Assembly: GCA_964449165.1 (NCBI GenBank)
Contig: CAYVAT010000001.1
Span: forward strand, 62,001 to 126,000
Length of the DNA: 64,000 nt
Reading direction: 5' to 3'
Origin: CAYSCW01 sp964449165
Lineage (GTDB): Bacteria; Acidobacteriota; Aminicenantia; Aminicenantales; Aminicenantaceae
Shown: positions 1 to 8,498 of the stretch, piece by piece
Layout: each line of letters opens with the position of its first letter
Numbering within the stretch: the stretch's first letter is position 1
Made by a program: the position numbers and the translations under genes
Notes under the pieces: model-generated
The model's input: the letters and a program-made list of their open reading frames with translations, nothing else
Database searches by the model: none
What the model was told of the DNA's origin: nothing

Positions 1-1245
1 GAGATGGTGGAGGCAGCGATAGGTTTTTCCACACAGCCTGTGCCTAAAGGAGATCGCGTGGTTATCGTCACCAATACAGGGGGACCTGCCATAATCTCTG
101 TGGATGAGGCTATCTCTGCAGGCCTCAAATTGGCGGAATTAAGCCCTGAGACCAAAGAAGCCTTGGGTAAACTCCTCTTTACAGAAGCTATAGTATCCAA
201 TCCTGTGGATGTGGTCGCCACAGCAGGCCCTGAACAGTATGGAGGTACGGTGGAGACTCTACTTAAAGATCCCCATATCGACTCACTTCTGCTCAACTTT
301 GTCACTCCTCCCTTTGTCGACTGCGAAGGTGTGGCACGCAAACTGTCTGAAATCGGAAAAATTGCTGAGAAGCCGATGGTCTGTGTGGTGATGACCATCG
401 AGAAATGGGCCGAAGTGGTTCGTCTCATAAGAGAAAGCGGCATTCCTGTTTATGATTTTCCTGAAACCGCCTCAAAAGTTCTTTCTTCGATGACTCGATA
501 CAGCCAAGTAATCCAGAAAGAGGCTCCCTTCTATAAGAAGTATGATGTTGACAGAGAGAAAACCGAATCAGTCATAAGCCGACACAGAGGCCAGGAAAAA
601 TTCATCCCTCAGGCTGATGTCTTTGAGATTCTCCGCAGTTACGGCATTCCCACTGTAATAACAGCAAGAGTCCGGAAGAAAGATGAGCTGGAAGAGGCTG
701 CAGCAAAAGTTGGCTACCCGCTGGTCCTGAAGGTGGATTCAGAAGAAATTGTTCATAAGACAGAAGTTGGGGGAGTTGAGCTCGATCTCAAGGAAAGAGA
801 GGCCCTTGATACAGCCTTTGAAGCAATGTCCAGGAAATTTGTAAAAGAAAAGCCCGGGTTCATTCTCCAGGAGTATCTCAAAGACGGAAAGGAAGTGATC
901 ATGGGTGCCAAGGCCAATGAGGGGCTTCAACCGACCATCATGTTTGGTTTAGGAGGTATCTTTGTGGAGACCTTGAAGGATGTTGTGTTCAGGTTGGCCC
1001 CACTCTCTGAAGATGATGCTTGGGAGATGGTCCGCTCCATCAAAGCTTATCCGCTTTTGGAAGGAACTAGAGGAGAGAAAGGAGTCGACTTGGAGAAGCT
1101 GGTTGAAATCATGATTCGTTTTTCTCAACTGGTTTCAGATTTTCCGGAGATCGGGGAGATAGATCTTAATCCTGTGTTTGCTTTTGAGCCAGGAAAGGGT
1201 GCTTTGGTTGTGGATGCCCGCTTAAGGGTGATTAAAGAGCAATAA
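1..1245 (+). CDS. NDP-forming acyl-CoA synthetase, C-terminal part (5' truncated by window)
   Basis: The reading frame is open to the left edge, so the gene starts outside the window and its CoA-binding Rossmann domain is missing. What remains is a succinyl-CoA-ligase-like flavodoxin domain (about residues 10-170 of the visible part) followed by an ATP-grasp domain of the acetyl-CoA synthetase (ADP-forming) type (about 195-410, with VHKTEVGGV and a closing EIDLNPV). These enzymes interconvert acyl-CoA + ADP + Pi with acid + CoA + ATP. The domain order is alpha then beta, opposite to the second synthetase at 21827-24193. It precedes a symporter and a BamA-type hydrolase, so it may activate the imported acid or recover ATP from a product thioester. 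The substrate cannot be read from sequence. Confidence 0.88.
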   Translation, partial: EMVEAAIGFSTQPVPKGDRVVIVTNTGGPAIISVDEAISAGLKLAELSPETKEALGKLLFTEAIVSNPVDVVATAGPEQYGGTVETLLKDPHIDSLLLNFVTPPFVDCEGVARKLSEIGKIAEKPMVCVVMTIEKWAEVVRLIRESGIPVYDFPETASKVLSSMTRYSQVIQKEAPFYKKYDVDREKTESVISRHRGQEKFIPQADVFEILRSYGIPTVITARVRKKDELEEAAAKVGYPLVLKVDSEEIVHKTEVGGVELDLKEREALDTAFEAMSRKFVKEKPGFILQEYLKDGKEVIMGAKANEGLQPTIMFGLGGIFVETLKDVVFRLAPLSEDDAWEMVRSIKAYPLLEGTRGEKGVDLEKLVEIMIRFSQLVSDFPEIGEIDLNPVFAFEPGKGALVVDARLRVIKEQ

Positions 1246-1246
1246 G

Positions 1247-1281
1247 CCCTATAGGGTCTGTTTGCCGAACAGCCCTATCAG
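1247..1281 (+). other. Intercistronic hairpin after the synthetase gene
   Basis: CTGTT (1258-1262) and AACAG (1268-1272) flank a TGCCG loop and sit next to the palindrome CCCTATAGGG (1247-1256). There is no T-run, so it is not a classical terminator. The core resembles the hairpin at 7280-7302. Confidence 0.4.
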
Positions 1282-1316
1282 GGAATTGGCAAATCTATGA
1301 GCCATAAGCGATAAGC

Positions 1317-2732
1317 ATGAACTGGATTCCTTTCACCATTGTATGTCTTTATATACTTCTCCTCTATGCTATCACTTGGGCTACCCGACGCCTGAGCCGC
1401 GGAGGGATGGTTGCCTATCTTCTGGCTGGCCGGGGCCTCCCATTCTGGGTGGTCGCTCCACTATTGACAGGTCTGGCTGTAGGAGGAGCTTCCACGGTGG
1501 GAGTAGCAGAGAGCGCCTATAAGGCTGGCCTTTCAGCAGGCTGGTACAATGCGGCCTGGGCTGCAGGAGCAATCCTGGTGGGTCTTATCGCTGCCCGGCG
1601 CTACAGGCAGATGGAAGTGGCCACTCTTCCAGAGCTTTTTGAAAGGCACTACAGCATTCCTGGCCGAATCATAGGAGTGATCGGACAACTGGTCTTGCAG
1701 GTTGTGATCACCTCGCTCCAGTATGTGGCTGGTGGAGCGATACTCTCCTCGTTACTACCCGATGTTTTTAGCTTTAGGACAGGGATGTTTGTCACTGCTG
1801 TGGTCTTTGTGGGGATCACCCTGATTGGAGGCTTTTGGGCGGCCGGCCTGACCAATATCATCAATGTGGTTCTGATCTATATAGGCGTGATTTTGGGAGC
1901 GGTGATAGCTGTTGTGAAGATAGGGGGCTGGGGAGAGTTTGTTGCCAAAATTCCGGCCCAGCATCCTGGCTTTGATTTAGGAGCCATCGGATGGGGGCTT
2001 GTCATTGCCTGGTTTATGGTGATGTGCACCATGGCCTTTTCAGTCCAGTCTGTGGTTCAAATCAGCTTTGCGGCCAAAGACTCTTCATCTGCCAGCAAAG
2101 GATTTATTTTGGGAGGGTTGATTATCCTTCCCGTTGGTTTTATAAGTGCACTCATCGGTCTTTCTGCCACCATTCTCCATCCAGGAATCATTCCCACCGA
2201 AGCCTTGCCGCGCACGGTTTTAAGCTTGAGTCCGGTAGTGGCGGGGCTGGTGCTGGCCGGGCTGTGGGCGGCTGATGTTTCCACCGCATCTGCGCTTCTG
2301 GTGGGAAGTGCCACTCTGGTGGTGGGCGATTTGGTCAAGAGGTTCATCGCTCCTGATCTTGGAGAAAAAGGGGAGAGGGTGATCTCTCGGATATCTGTAT
2401 TGATTCTCAGTATCTTCACCTATCTTCTGGCTGTCTCTGTCTCCGGTATCCTCAAAACTTTACTCATCGGACTCTCTTTGACCACAGCTTACACTCTGGT
2501 GACCCTGATGACCCTTTTCTGGCCAAAAATCTGCCGGCGTGCCCATGCTTTCTGGACTTTGCTGCTGGCCATGGCGGCTCTTGCAGCCTGGCTCGTTTTT
2601 CCTCAAGTTTCATCTTTTTTCCAAAAATTGCACCTGCCTCATCCTATATATTTCTGCTGGATAGTGAGCCTCTTGACCTTTTTTCTGATCGTCATAATCG
2701 ATAAAAGAAAAATAAAAGCCTCCTCCCCTTGA
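1317..2732 (+). CDS. Sodium:solute symporter family transporter
   Basis: A 471-residue polytopic membrane protein of the SSS family (PutP/PanF-like). About a dozen hydrophobic helices alternate with short loops, and the N-terminal region around residues 55-80 carries the glycine-rich signature typical of the family, followed by a cytoplasmic RRYRQMEVATLPELFERHY loop. SSS proteins import carboxylates, amino acids, sugars or vitamins with sodium. Its place between an acyl-CoA synthetase and a ring-opening hydrolase suggests, by inference, uptake of an aromatic or aliphatic carboxylic acid. No strong ribosome site precedes the ATG. The gap to the next gene is 69 bases and holds a hairpin. Confidence 0.88.
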   Translation: MNWIPFTIVCLYILLLYAITWATRRLSRGGMVAYLLAGRGLPFWVVAPLLTGLAVGGASTVGVAESAYKAGLSAGWYNAAWAAGAILVGLIAARRYRQMEVATLPELFERHYSIPGRIIGVIGQLVLQVVITSLQYVAGGAILSSLLPDVFSFRTGMFVTAVVFVGITLIGGFWAAGLTNIINVVLIYIGVILGAVIAVVKIGGWGEFVAKIPAQHPGFDLGAIGWGLVIAWFMVMCTMAFSVQSVVQISFAAKDSSSASKGFILGGLIILPVGFISALIGLSATILHPGIIPTEALPRTVLSLSPVVAGLVLAGLWAADVSTASALLVGSATLVVGDLVKRFIAPDLGEKGERVISRISVLILSIFTYLLAVSVSGILKTLLIGLSLTTAYTLVTLMTLFWPKICRRAHAFWTLLLAMAALAAWLVFPQVSSFFQKLHLPHPIYFCWIVSLLTFFLIVIIDKRKIKASSP

Positions 2733-2758
2733 CACGGCAGGGAGGGAAAAGTAGTATT

Positions 2759-2786
2759 CGGCGTAGAAAAATCGCCGCTATTTTTT
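2759..2786 (+). terminator. Hairpin with T-run between symporter and bamA-like gene
   Basis: CGGCG (2759-2763) pairs with CGCCG (2773-2777) and is followed by CTATTTTTT. The stem is short, so it may be a partial terminator or attenuator rather than an operon end. The ribosome site of the next gene follows at once. Confidence 0.4.
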
Positions 2787-2801
2787 GAAAGGAGATAAAA
2801 A

Positions 2802-3932
2802 ATGGGTTTAGATTGGCTTCCCAAGGACAATGAGATCAAAGACCATTCTCTGTTTGGAAAAGAATATTGGGGTGAAGAACCTCCTAGCACTATGTATGAG
2901 AAGAGAGCGGTCATCGATCCTTCAGGGAATGAGGTAGATGGTCTTTACACAGCCTGGGTGATGCTTAACAATCCTGCCCAGTACAACTCCTACACCACGA
3001 AGATGGTCAAAGGGGTGATCGCTGGATTTCAGAACGCTTCCTTAGACCGGAGTGTGGTCGCTGTTATCTTTACAGCTGTGGGGGAGAGAGCCTTCTGTAC
3101 AGGCGGCAACACAAAAGAATATGCGGAATATTATGCGGGAAGGCCTAATGAATACGGCGAATACATGGATCTTTTCAACCTTATGGTTGATTCCATTCTG
3201 ATGTGCAAGAAGCCGACTATCTGCCGGGTGAACGGGATGAGAATTGCCGGCGGCCAGGAGATCGGCATGGCCTGTGATATCGCCATCGCAGCAGACACAG
3301 CTATCTTTGGCCAAGCAGGCCCCCGCCATGGCTCTGCCCCGGATGGAGGATCCTCTGATTTTCTCCCCTGGTTCTTGAGCATCGAGGACGCCATCTGGAA
3401 TTGTGTTTCCTGCGAGCTGTGGAGTGCTTACAAGATGAAAAGGCTCGGCCTCATCAGCCAGGCCGTTCCGGCCATCAAACAGGATGGAAAATTCATCCGG
3501 AACCCCTCTGTCATCACGGATAGATATGTGGAAGACGGAGAAATCGTCTACGGGGAGTTCGTCAAAGGAGAAGAAGGAAAGAAAGCACGAGAATTTCTCA
3601 AGACAGCTAACATCGATTTAGAGCTTTTGGATGAAGCAGTCCGCAAGGTGGTCTGGAAATTCACAAACCTCTTTCCTGGATGCTTGATGAAATCCATCGA
3701 CAGCGTCAGGGCCAAGAAGAAATTTTTCTGGGATCTGGCCAAAAATTACAACCGTCATTGGCTGGCTGTCAACATGGCTACAGAAGCGTTCATGGGATTC
3801 CATGCTTTCAACACCAAAAAGATAACCGGACAAGATGTGATCGATTTCATTAAATACAGACAACTGATTGCTCGAGGAAAATCCGTGGATGAAGCCTTCA
3901 TGGAGGCAGTTCTCGCCAAGCCTAAGGAATGA
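2802..3932 (+). CDS. bamA: 6-oxocyclohex-1-ene-1-carbonyl-CoA hydrolase (BamA/Oah family)
   Basis: A 376-residue crotonase-superfamily protein that I recognise as BamA/Oah. This enzyme hydrates and hydrolytically opens the ring of 6-oxocyclohex-1-ene-1-carbonyl-CoA to 3-hydroxypimeloyl-CoA in the benzoyl-CoA pathway. Family-diagnostic stretches are the N-terminal KDHSLFGKEYWGEEPP, the CTGGNTKEY oxyanion region (about residues 99-108), AGGQEIGMACD (about 149-159), the QAGPRHGSAPDGGSSDF segment (about 171-187) and the C-terminal TGQDVIDFIKYRQLI. Length matches the family (about 375-380), longer than an ordinary enoyl-CoA hydratase. The ATG has a good AAGGAG site. Neighbours supply beta-oxidation steps, consistent with onward conversion of 3-hydroxypimeloyl-CoA. 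The identification is from memory of the family. Confidence 0.88.
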   Translation: MGLDWLPKDNEIKDHSLFGKEYWGEEPPSTMYEKRAVIDPSGNEVDGLYTAWVMLNNPAQYNSYTTKMVKGVIAGFQNASLDRSVVAVIFTAVGERAFCTGGNTKEYAEYYAGRPNEYGEYMDLFNLMVDSILMCKKPTICRVNGMRIAGGQEIGMACDIAIAADTAIFGQAGPRHGSAPDGGSSDFLPWFLSIEDAIWNCVSCELWSAYKMKRLGLISQAVPAIKQDGKFIRNPSVITDRYVEDGEIVYGEFVKGEEGKKAREFLKTANIDLELLDEAVRKVVWKFTNLFPGCLMKSIDSVRAKKKFFWDLAKNYNRHWLAVNMATEAFMGFHAFNTKKITGQDVIDFIKYRQLIARGKSVDEAFMEAVLAKPKE

Positions 3933-3952
3933 AGGAATAGAAAAGATAAAAT

Positions 3953-4030
3953 GGGACAGGCGGCTTTCTTAAGAAAGGGCCGTGCCGTATCGGGATTCTT
4001 TATCTTATAGAAAAGTTGCCTGTCCCTTTT
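3953..4030 (+). other. Structured intercistronic element
   Basis: GGGACAGGC (3953-3961) is the exact reverse complement of GCCTGTCCC (4018-4026), which is followed by TTTT. Inside lies a perfect 14-base palindrome CTTTCTTAAGAAAG (3964-3977). It fills most of the 151-base gap between bamA and the fusion gene and could be a terminator/attenuator or an RNA processing element. Confidence 0.5.
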
Positions 4031-4083
4031 CCCTTTTTCTAAAGAGATAACACCATCAAAGACAGAAGATCAGGAAGAATTGA

Positions 4084-6435
4084 TTGATGGGAAGGAAAGA
4101 AGAACAGGATAAAAAGATGAGCAAAGGAATAGCCTGGGATGATGTGGAAATTCTGGTAGTAGGGGCAGGAACCATGGGAGCCAGCATCGTTCAAACCTAT
4201 GCCCAGAGTGGATTCAATGTCGGGTTTATCGATGTAAGTGAAGAGATTATAGGGCGGGCTTTTCAGACTATAGAGAGAGAACTCGAAGCGGCGCGAAAAA
4301 CAGGGATTTTCTTAGATTCTCAAGCAGTGCAGACCAGAAGCCGAATGCTGGCTACAACCAGCTACGAGGAAGCCTGTAAAGGGAAAAACCTCAAGCTTGT
4401 CATCGAAACTGCAACCGAGAATATCGAGATCAAAAAGAAAATCTTCAGGACTCTGGATAAACTGTGCAGCCCGCACGTGATTCTAGCCACTAACACATCA
4501 TCTTTGGATATAAACATCCTGGCCCGAGAGACTGGAAGACCCGATAAGGTTGTCTGGATGCATTATTTTTACCTTCCCCATAAGAACCGCGCTGGGGAAT
4601 ATGCTGGCTCGGAAAAGGCCTCAAAGGAGAGCATCGAGGCGGCAGCGAAATATATGAAATTAGCAGGAAAAGTGGCCACTCCCATACTCTCCAGCCGCAA
4701 AGGAGGGGCTGCAGATGTCATTTTCGTCTCCCTTCTCCTTGAAGCGGCTAGAATGGTCGATGAAGGTTTTGACATACCTGCTATAGAAGCCGCAGGCAAA
4801 GAGGTCTTCAACATGCCAGTGGGTTTTCTGGAGTTGATGGATACAACAGGAATTCCTCTGGGAATCTACACTATGCAATCCTTTTCTGACTCTTCAAATC
4901 CTGAGGATCCTCTGTTTAAGACCTATCAAAACTTTTTCACTCCGCCGGAGAGTTATGAAAAATTATTGGATATATACAAAAAGGCTGAGGATAAATCCAA
5001 GGTGAGATGGATCTCTGAAAAGGAGGTGAAGAAGGCAGCCGGGGATGCAATGGTGGTGGATATCCTTAAGCATAGATTCTTGGCTGTTGCCTTCTTGGCA
5101 GCCACAGAGGTTGTGGAGTCGGGAGTCATCGAGATGGATAAGGTGGATAGCTTATGCCAGAATGCTTTCCTGTGGAAAGAAGGGCCTTTTGGGCTGATGA
5201 ACAAGATGGGAATCCAGGAGGCTCTGCGCATCGTGACCGAAAGAATGGAACTTTCCCACAGGAGGGAAATCAATTTCCCCATTCCACAACTTCTCATTTC
5301 TCAGGCTCAGAAGAATGAATCTTGGTCCCTCAAGATGGAGCCCGTGGCTTTTTCGTTTGAGAAAGAGGACAAAGTAGCCCGTATCATGATCTCCAACCCC
5401 AGAGCAGCTAACGCCTTGGATAATCGAGTCTTTGAGAATCTGAGATCTGACTTCAACAAAGCCAATGAAGATGAGAGGATTTGTGTCATCATCTTTGATT
5501 CTGCCCCTATAAAAACTTTTATTTCAGGAGCCGATGTTTGCACTTTTCTCAGGAACATAAAGGAAGGCAATTTCCAGAGGCTCAAGGAAGTTGCGATTAT
5601 GTGGCAGGATGTAATTTTCAACCACATGACAGGTGGCGGGAAACCGAAGATCGCCATCGTGGATGGAGCTGCATTCGGTGGAGGAGTGGAGGTAGCCCTT
5701 GCCTTTGCTTTGGATCCGGATACCATAGTCATCGCCACTGAACGCACTTCCTACACCCTCCCTGAAACACAGCTTGGAATCTACCCCGGACTGAGGGGGA
5801 CCTTGACCCTTCCCCAGCTCATCTATGAGACGACAAAGGATGCAGAAATGGCCGTGGCATTAAGCCGCTATCATATTCTGGCAGGTGGAACCACCATCTC
5901 TTCGCCCAGACTCCTCAAATATCTGGGACTGGTAGATTTTGTGGTTCAAGCAAGACGTAGGGATGAGGTGGCAGATAAACTGGCCCAAGCCATCATCGAT
6001 AATGGGGGAAAGCCTTTAACTGAAGAACAGCTCACCTCTTTGGCTATCCAAGAGCTGTCTTCAGAACCTACCTTCGAGGAGAGGGAGGAACTGTGCTGGA
6101 TGAAGGACCTTTTTCTTAAAAGCGATCTCATCCCAGCTCTTCATGCCTACGGGCGAGGTCAGGGAGAGGATTTCCTATCCGAGGAGAGCAAGGTTTACGT
6201 CCAGAGAACAGCCATGCGAATAATCAACAATTCCCCGCATGCTGTTTACACAGCCAACTGGCTCATCAGTAAGGGATTTGATGATTTTCTCAAGGGCAGA
6301 TCCCTGGATGAGAGAGCTCAGTGGGAGCTGGAGAATCACCTGGTGTTGACTTTACAGCATCCAGATGCTTTGGAAGGCTTGACTGCATTTATGGAGAAGA
6401 GATTTCCTAAATTTAACCGGAGATATCCTTTTTGA
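4084..6435 (+). CDS. 3-hydroxyacyl-CoA dehydrogenase / enoyl-CoA hydratase fusion (FadN-type order)
   Basis: A 783-residue bifunctional beta-oxidation enzyme. The NAD-binding domain comes first (GAGTMG at residues 27-32; NTSSLD motif; a WMHYF catalytic-His region), then the dehydrogenase C-terminal domain, then a crotonase domain from about residue 418. The crotonase part keeps SGAD (about 481), GGGVE (about 533-537) and LPETQLG (about 558), so both catalytic glutamates of enoyl-CoA hydratases seem present. Dehydrogenase-first order is that of Bacillus FadN and archaeal fusions, not FadB/FadJ. In the dehydrogenase the usual HFFNP is replaced by HYFYLP, which suggests an unusual substrate. In context it could oxidise 3-hydroxypimeloyl-CoA. 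An alternative start is ATG 4117 (residue 12). Confidence 0.88.
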   Translation: MMGRKEEQDKKMSKGIAWDDVEILVVGAGTMGASIVQTYAQSGFNVGFIDVSEEIIGRAFQTIERELEAARKTGIFLDSQAVQTRSRMLATTSYEEACKGKNLKLVIETATENIEIKKKIFRTLDKLCSPHVILATNTSSLDINILARETGRPDKVVWMHYFYLPHKNRAGEYAGSEKASKESIEAAAKYMKLAGKVATPILSSRKGGAADVIFVSLLLEAARMVDEGFDIPAIEAAGKEVFNMPVGFLELMDTTGIPLGIYTMQSFSDSSNPEDPLFKTYQNFFTPPESYEKLLDIYKKAEDKSKVRWISEKEVKKAAGDAMVVDILKHRFLAVAFLAATEVVESGVIEMDKVDSLCQNAFLWKEGPFGLMNKMGIQEALRIVTERMELSHRREINFPIPQLLISQAQKNESWSLKMEPVAFSFEKEDKVARIMISNPRAANALDNRVFENLRSDFNKANEDERICVIIFDSAPIKTFISGADVCTFLRNIKEGNFQRLKEVAIMWQDVIFNHMTGGGKPKIAIVDGAAFGGGVEVALAFALDPDTIVIATERTSYTLPETQLGIYPGLRGTLTLPQLIYETTKDAEMAVALSRYHILAGGTTISSPRLLKYLGLVDFVVQARRRDEVADKLAQAIIDNGGKPLTEEQLTSLAIQELSSEPTFEEREELCWMKDLFLKSDLIPALHAYGRGQGEDFLSEESKVYVQRTAMRIINNSPHAVYTANWLISKGFDDFLKGRSLDERAQWELENHLVLTLQHPDALEGLTAFMEKRFPKFNRRYPF

Positions 6436-6456
6436 TAGAAAAGAAATTTTTGCGAG

Positions 6457-6475
6457 GCCCGTTTCCTGAGCGGGC
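6457..6475 (+). other. Intercistronic hairpin
   Basis: GCCCG (6457-6461) and CGGGC (6471-6475) form a short stem with a nine-base loop just after the fusion gene. There is no T-run, so a role in mRNA stability is as likely as termination. Confidence 0.35.
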
Positions 6476-6528
6476 TATTGGTCATGATTTTGCCATAAAA
6501 AAATAGTAAATGAGAGAGGAGGACTGAA

Positions 6529-7272
6529 ATGGATTTGGAAGGGAAAGTTGCCCTTGTCACCGGAGGAAGCCTGGGAATCGGTACAGCCATATCTTTGGAC
6601 CTGGCCCACAACGGAGCAGATGTGGCTTTGACCTTTCGCAGGCATGAGGAGGAAGCCAAGGCCATTGTCGACAAGATCAAAACAATTGGCCGTCGGGCAC
6701 AAGCATATAAGATCGATATCTCTGATTTTGAAGCAGTTCAAAAACTGGTGAGCAAGGTTGTGGATGAATATGGCCGCCTGGATATTCTGGTCAACAACGC
6801 TGGAATGAACTGGGATGGAGTTGTCTGGAAGATGACCGAGGAACAGTGGGATACTGTGATCAATGTGGACCTCAAGGGTGCTTTCAATTTTATCAGAGCC
6901 GTGGCGCCGGTTTTTAAAGAACAGGAATCAGGAAAGATCGTTAATGTCACGTCCATAAATGCCTTAAGAGGAAAATTTGGACAATCGAATTATGCGGCGG
7001 CAAAGGCCGGCATCATAGGGCTGACCAAGACCGTAGCCAAGGAGATGGGGAAATTCAAAGTGAATGTCAATGCGGTGGCACCTGGTTTAATCGAGACGGA
7101 GATGATAAAAAGCATGCCAGAGGATTTCAAGAAGCAGTCAATCTCCGAAACTGTCTTCAAATCTCTTGGAAAACCAGAGGATGTGGCTTATCTAGTGACT
7201 TTTTTGTGCAGTGATAAGGCTCTACATATCACAGGGGAGGTCATCAAGGTTGATGGCGGCCAGTACATTTGA
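6529..7272 (+). CDS. Short-chain dehydrogenase/reductase (FabG-like)
   Basis: A classical 247-residue SDR. It has the cofactor motif TGGSLGIG (residues 11-18), NNAG (89-92), and the catalytic S142, Y155 and K159 (YAAAK), with the C-terminal GEVIKVDGGQYI of FabG-like proteins. The ATG is preceded by a strong GAGAGGAGG site. Possible roles are 3-oxoacyl-ACP/CoA reductase or, given the cluster, a 3-hydroxyacyl-CoA or cyclic hydroxyacyl-CoA dehydrogenase. Known pathways use a zinc-type alcohol dehydrogenase (BamQ/Had) for the step before BamA; no such gene is visible here, so this SDR is a candidate substitute. That is inference only. Confidence 0.88.
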   Translation: MDLEGKVALVTGGSLGIGTAISLDLAHNGADVALTFRRHEEEAKAIVDKIKTIGRRAQAYKIDISDFEAVQKLVSKVVDEYGRLDILVNNAGMNWDGVVWKMTEEQWDTVINVDLKGAFNFIRAVAPVFKEQESGKIVNVTSINALRGKFGQSNYAAAKAGIIGLTKTVAKEMGKFKVNVNAVAPGLIETEMIKSMPEDFKKQSISETVFKSLGKPEDVAYLVTFLCSDKALHITGEVIKVDGGQYI

Positions 7273-7279
7273 AACTACA

Positions 7280-7302
7280 GGGACTGTTCCCCGGACAGTC
7301 CT
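7280..7302 (+). other. Intercistronic hairpin
   Basis: GGACTGT (7281-7287) and ACAGTCC (7295-7301) form a perfect seven-base stem in the 56-base gap before the thiolase gene. Eighteen of 23 positions match the element at 1254-1276 by eye. Confidence 0.45.
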
Positions 7303-7328
7303 CATCCTAGATTGAATGGAGGTGTATC

Positions 7329-8495
7329 ATGGGAAAAGTCGGAATCATCGGAGTCGGACAGAGCGCTTTTGTCCGGGGTTACCCCGGCTCAATCAGAGAG
7401 CTGGCTTTTGAAGGCTTTAAAGAAGCCATGGAGGATGCCCAGATTTCTGTACAGGATATCGATGCCTCTATTATCTGCTCTGCTCCTGAGTACGATAAGC
7501 AGCGCTCTCCATCTGGCGTCTTTGCCGAATACCTTGGGCTCATCCCTCAACCCACCTGCTACTTAGAAAGCTTGTGCTCCTCGACAAGCATGGGATTGAG
7601 AATGGCCTATTCTCTGATTAAGTCCGGCCTTCACCAAGTGGTGGCTGTTCTGGGATTCCAGAAGATGTCAGAGATTTCCTCGGCAGAATCCCAGGAAAGG
7701 ATGGGCCGTGGTGCGGATATCCAGTGGGAGAGTCCATTCGGAACCATGATGCCCGCCTATTATGCAATGTTCGCCAAAGCTCATATGGAAAAATATGGGA
7801 CCACCCTGGAAGACCTGGCTCTGGTTAGGGTGAAGTCAGCCACTTATGGACAAATCAATCCCAAGGCCTTATTCCGAAAGCCGGTGACTGTGGGAATGTT
7901 TTCTGATCCCGAGCATTTCATGTCTGGCCCGGTTTCCAGCCCCCTTCGAGTGGGCGACTGTTGTGCCAACGCTGATGGAAGTTCCTGTCTGATTGTTGCC
8001 AGCGAAGAGAGGATTAAGACATCCTCCCAGAAGCCTGTCTGGATTCTAGGATTGGGAGCTGCCTCGGCCAGTGTCAACATGGCAGGCAGGGATCTGTTCA
8101 CAGGTTTGACCGTAGCCCGTCATGCCGCTGAGCAGGCCTACAGGATGGCTGGAGTCGCGCCTCAAAGTATTGATGTGGCAGAGGTTCATGACTGCTTCAC
8201 TATATCAGAAATACTGGCCTATGAAGACTTAGGCTTTGCCAAGCCTGGAGAGGGAAAGGAACTGATGAAGAATAAAGAGACTTACAAAGAAGGGCACATT
8301 CCGGTCAACGTGGATGGAGGTTTGCTTTCCAAGGGGCATCCCATAGGGGCCACCGGCGGGTCGCAGATCAGGACTATTGTCCTCGAACTCAGAGGCGAAG
8401 CCGGAGAGATGCAAGTTAAGGAACCAGAGATTGGACTTGTCCATAACATCGGCGGAGTGGGCCTTTATGGAAACGTTACAATTCTGGGGAGGTAA
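7329..8495 (+). CDS. SCP2-type thiolase / acetyl-CoA acetyltransferase-like protein
   Basis: A 388-residue thiolase-fold enzyme of the SCP2/archaeal acetoacetyl-CoA thiolase type. Visible landmarks are the nucleophilic cysteine C83 (LCSSTS), H287 in EVHDCF, H337 in GHPIGATG and a C-terminal HNIGG where classical thiolases carry their second cysteine. Such thiolases work with a DUF35 protein, and that partner gene starts three bases downstream. Characterised relatives include BbsB of the benzylsuccinate pathway and archaeal thiolases of the mevalonate route. Here it could cleave 3-oxopimeloyl-CoA or a similar 3-oxoacyl-CoA into acetyl-CoA and a shorter thioester. Start chosen for its GGAGGTG site. 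Confidence 0.85.
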   Translation: MGKVGIIGVGQSAFVRGYPGSIRELAFEGFKEAMEDAQISVQDIDASIICSAPEYDKQRSPSGVFAEYLGLIPQPTCYLESLCSSTSMGLRMAYSLIKSGLHQVVAVLGFQKMSEISSAESQERMGRGADIQWESPFGTMMPAYYAMFAKAHMEKYGTTLEDLALVRVKSATYGQINPKALFRKPVTVGMFSDPEHFMSGPVSSPLRVGDCCANADGSSCLIVASEERIKTSSQKPVWILGLGAASASVNMAGRDLFTGLTVARHAAEQAYRMAGVAPQSIDVAEVHDCFTISEILAYEDLGFAKPGEGKELMKNKETYKEGHIPVNVDGGLLSKGHPIGATGGSQIRTIVLELRGEAGEMQVKEPEIGLVHNIGGVGLYGNVTILGR

Positions 8496-8498
8496 AGG

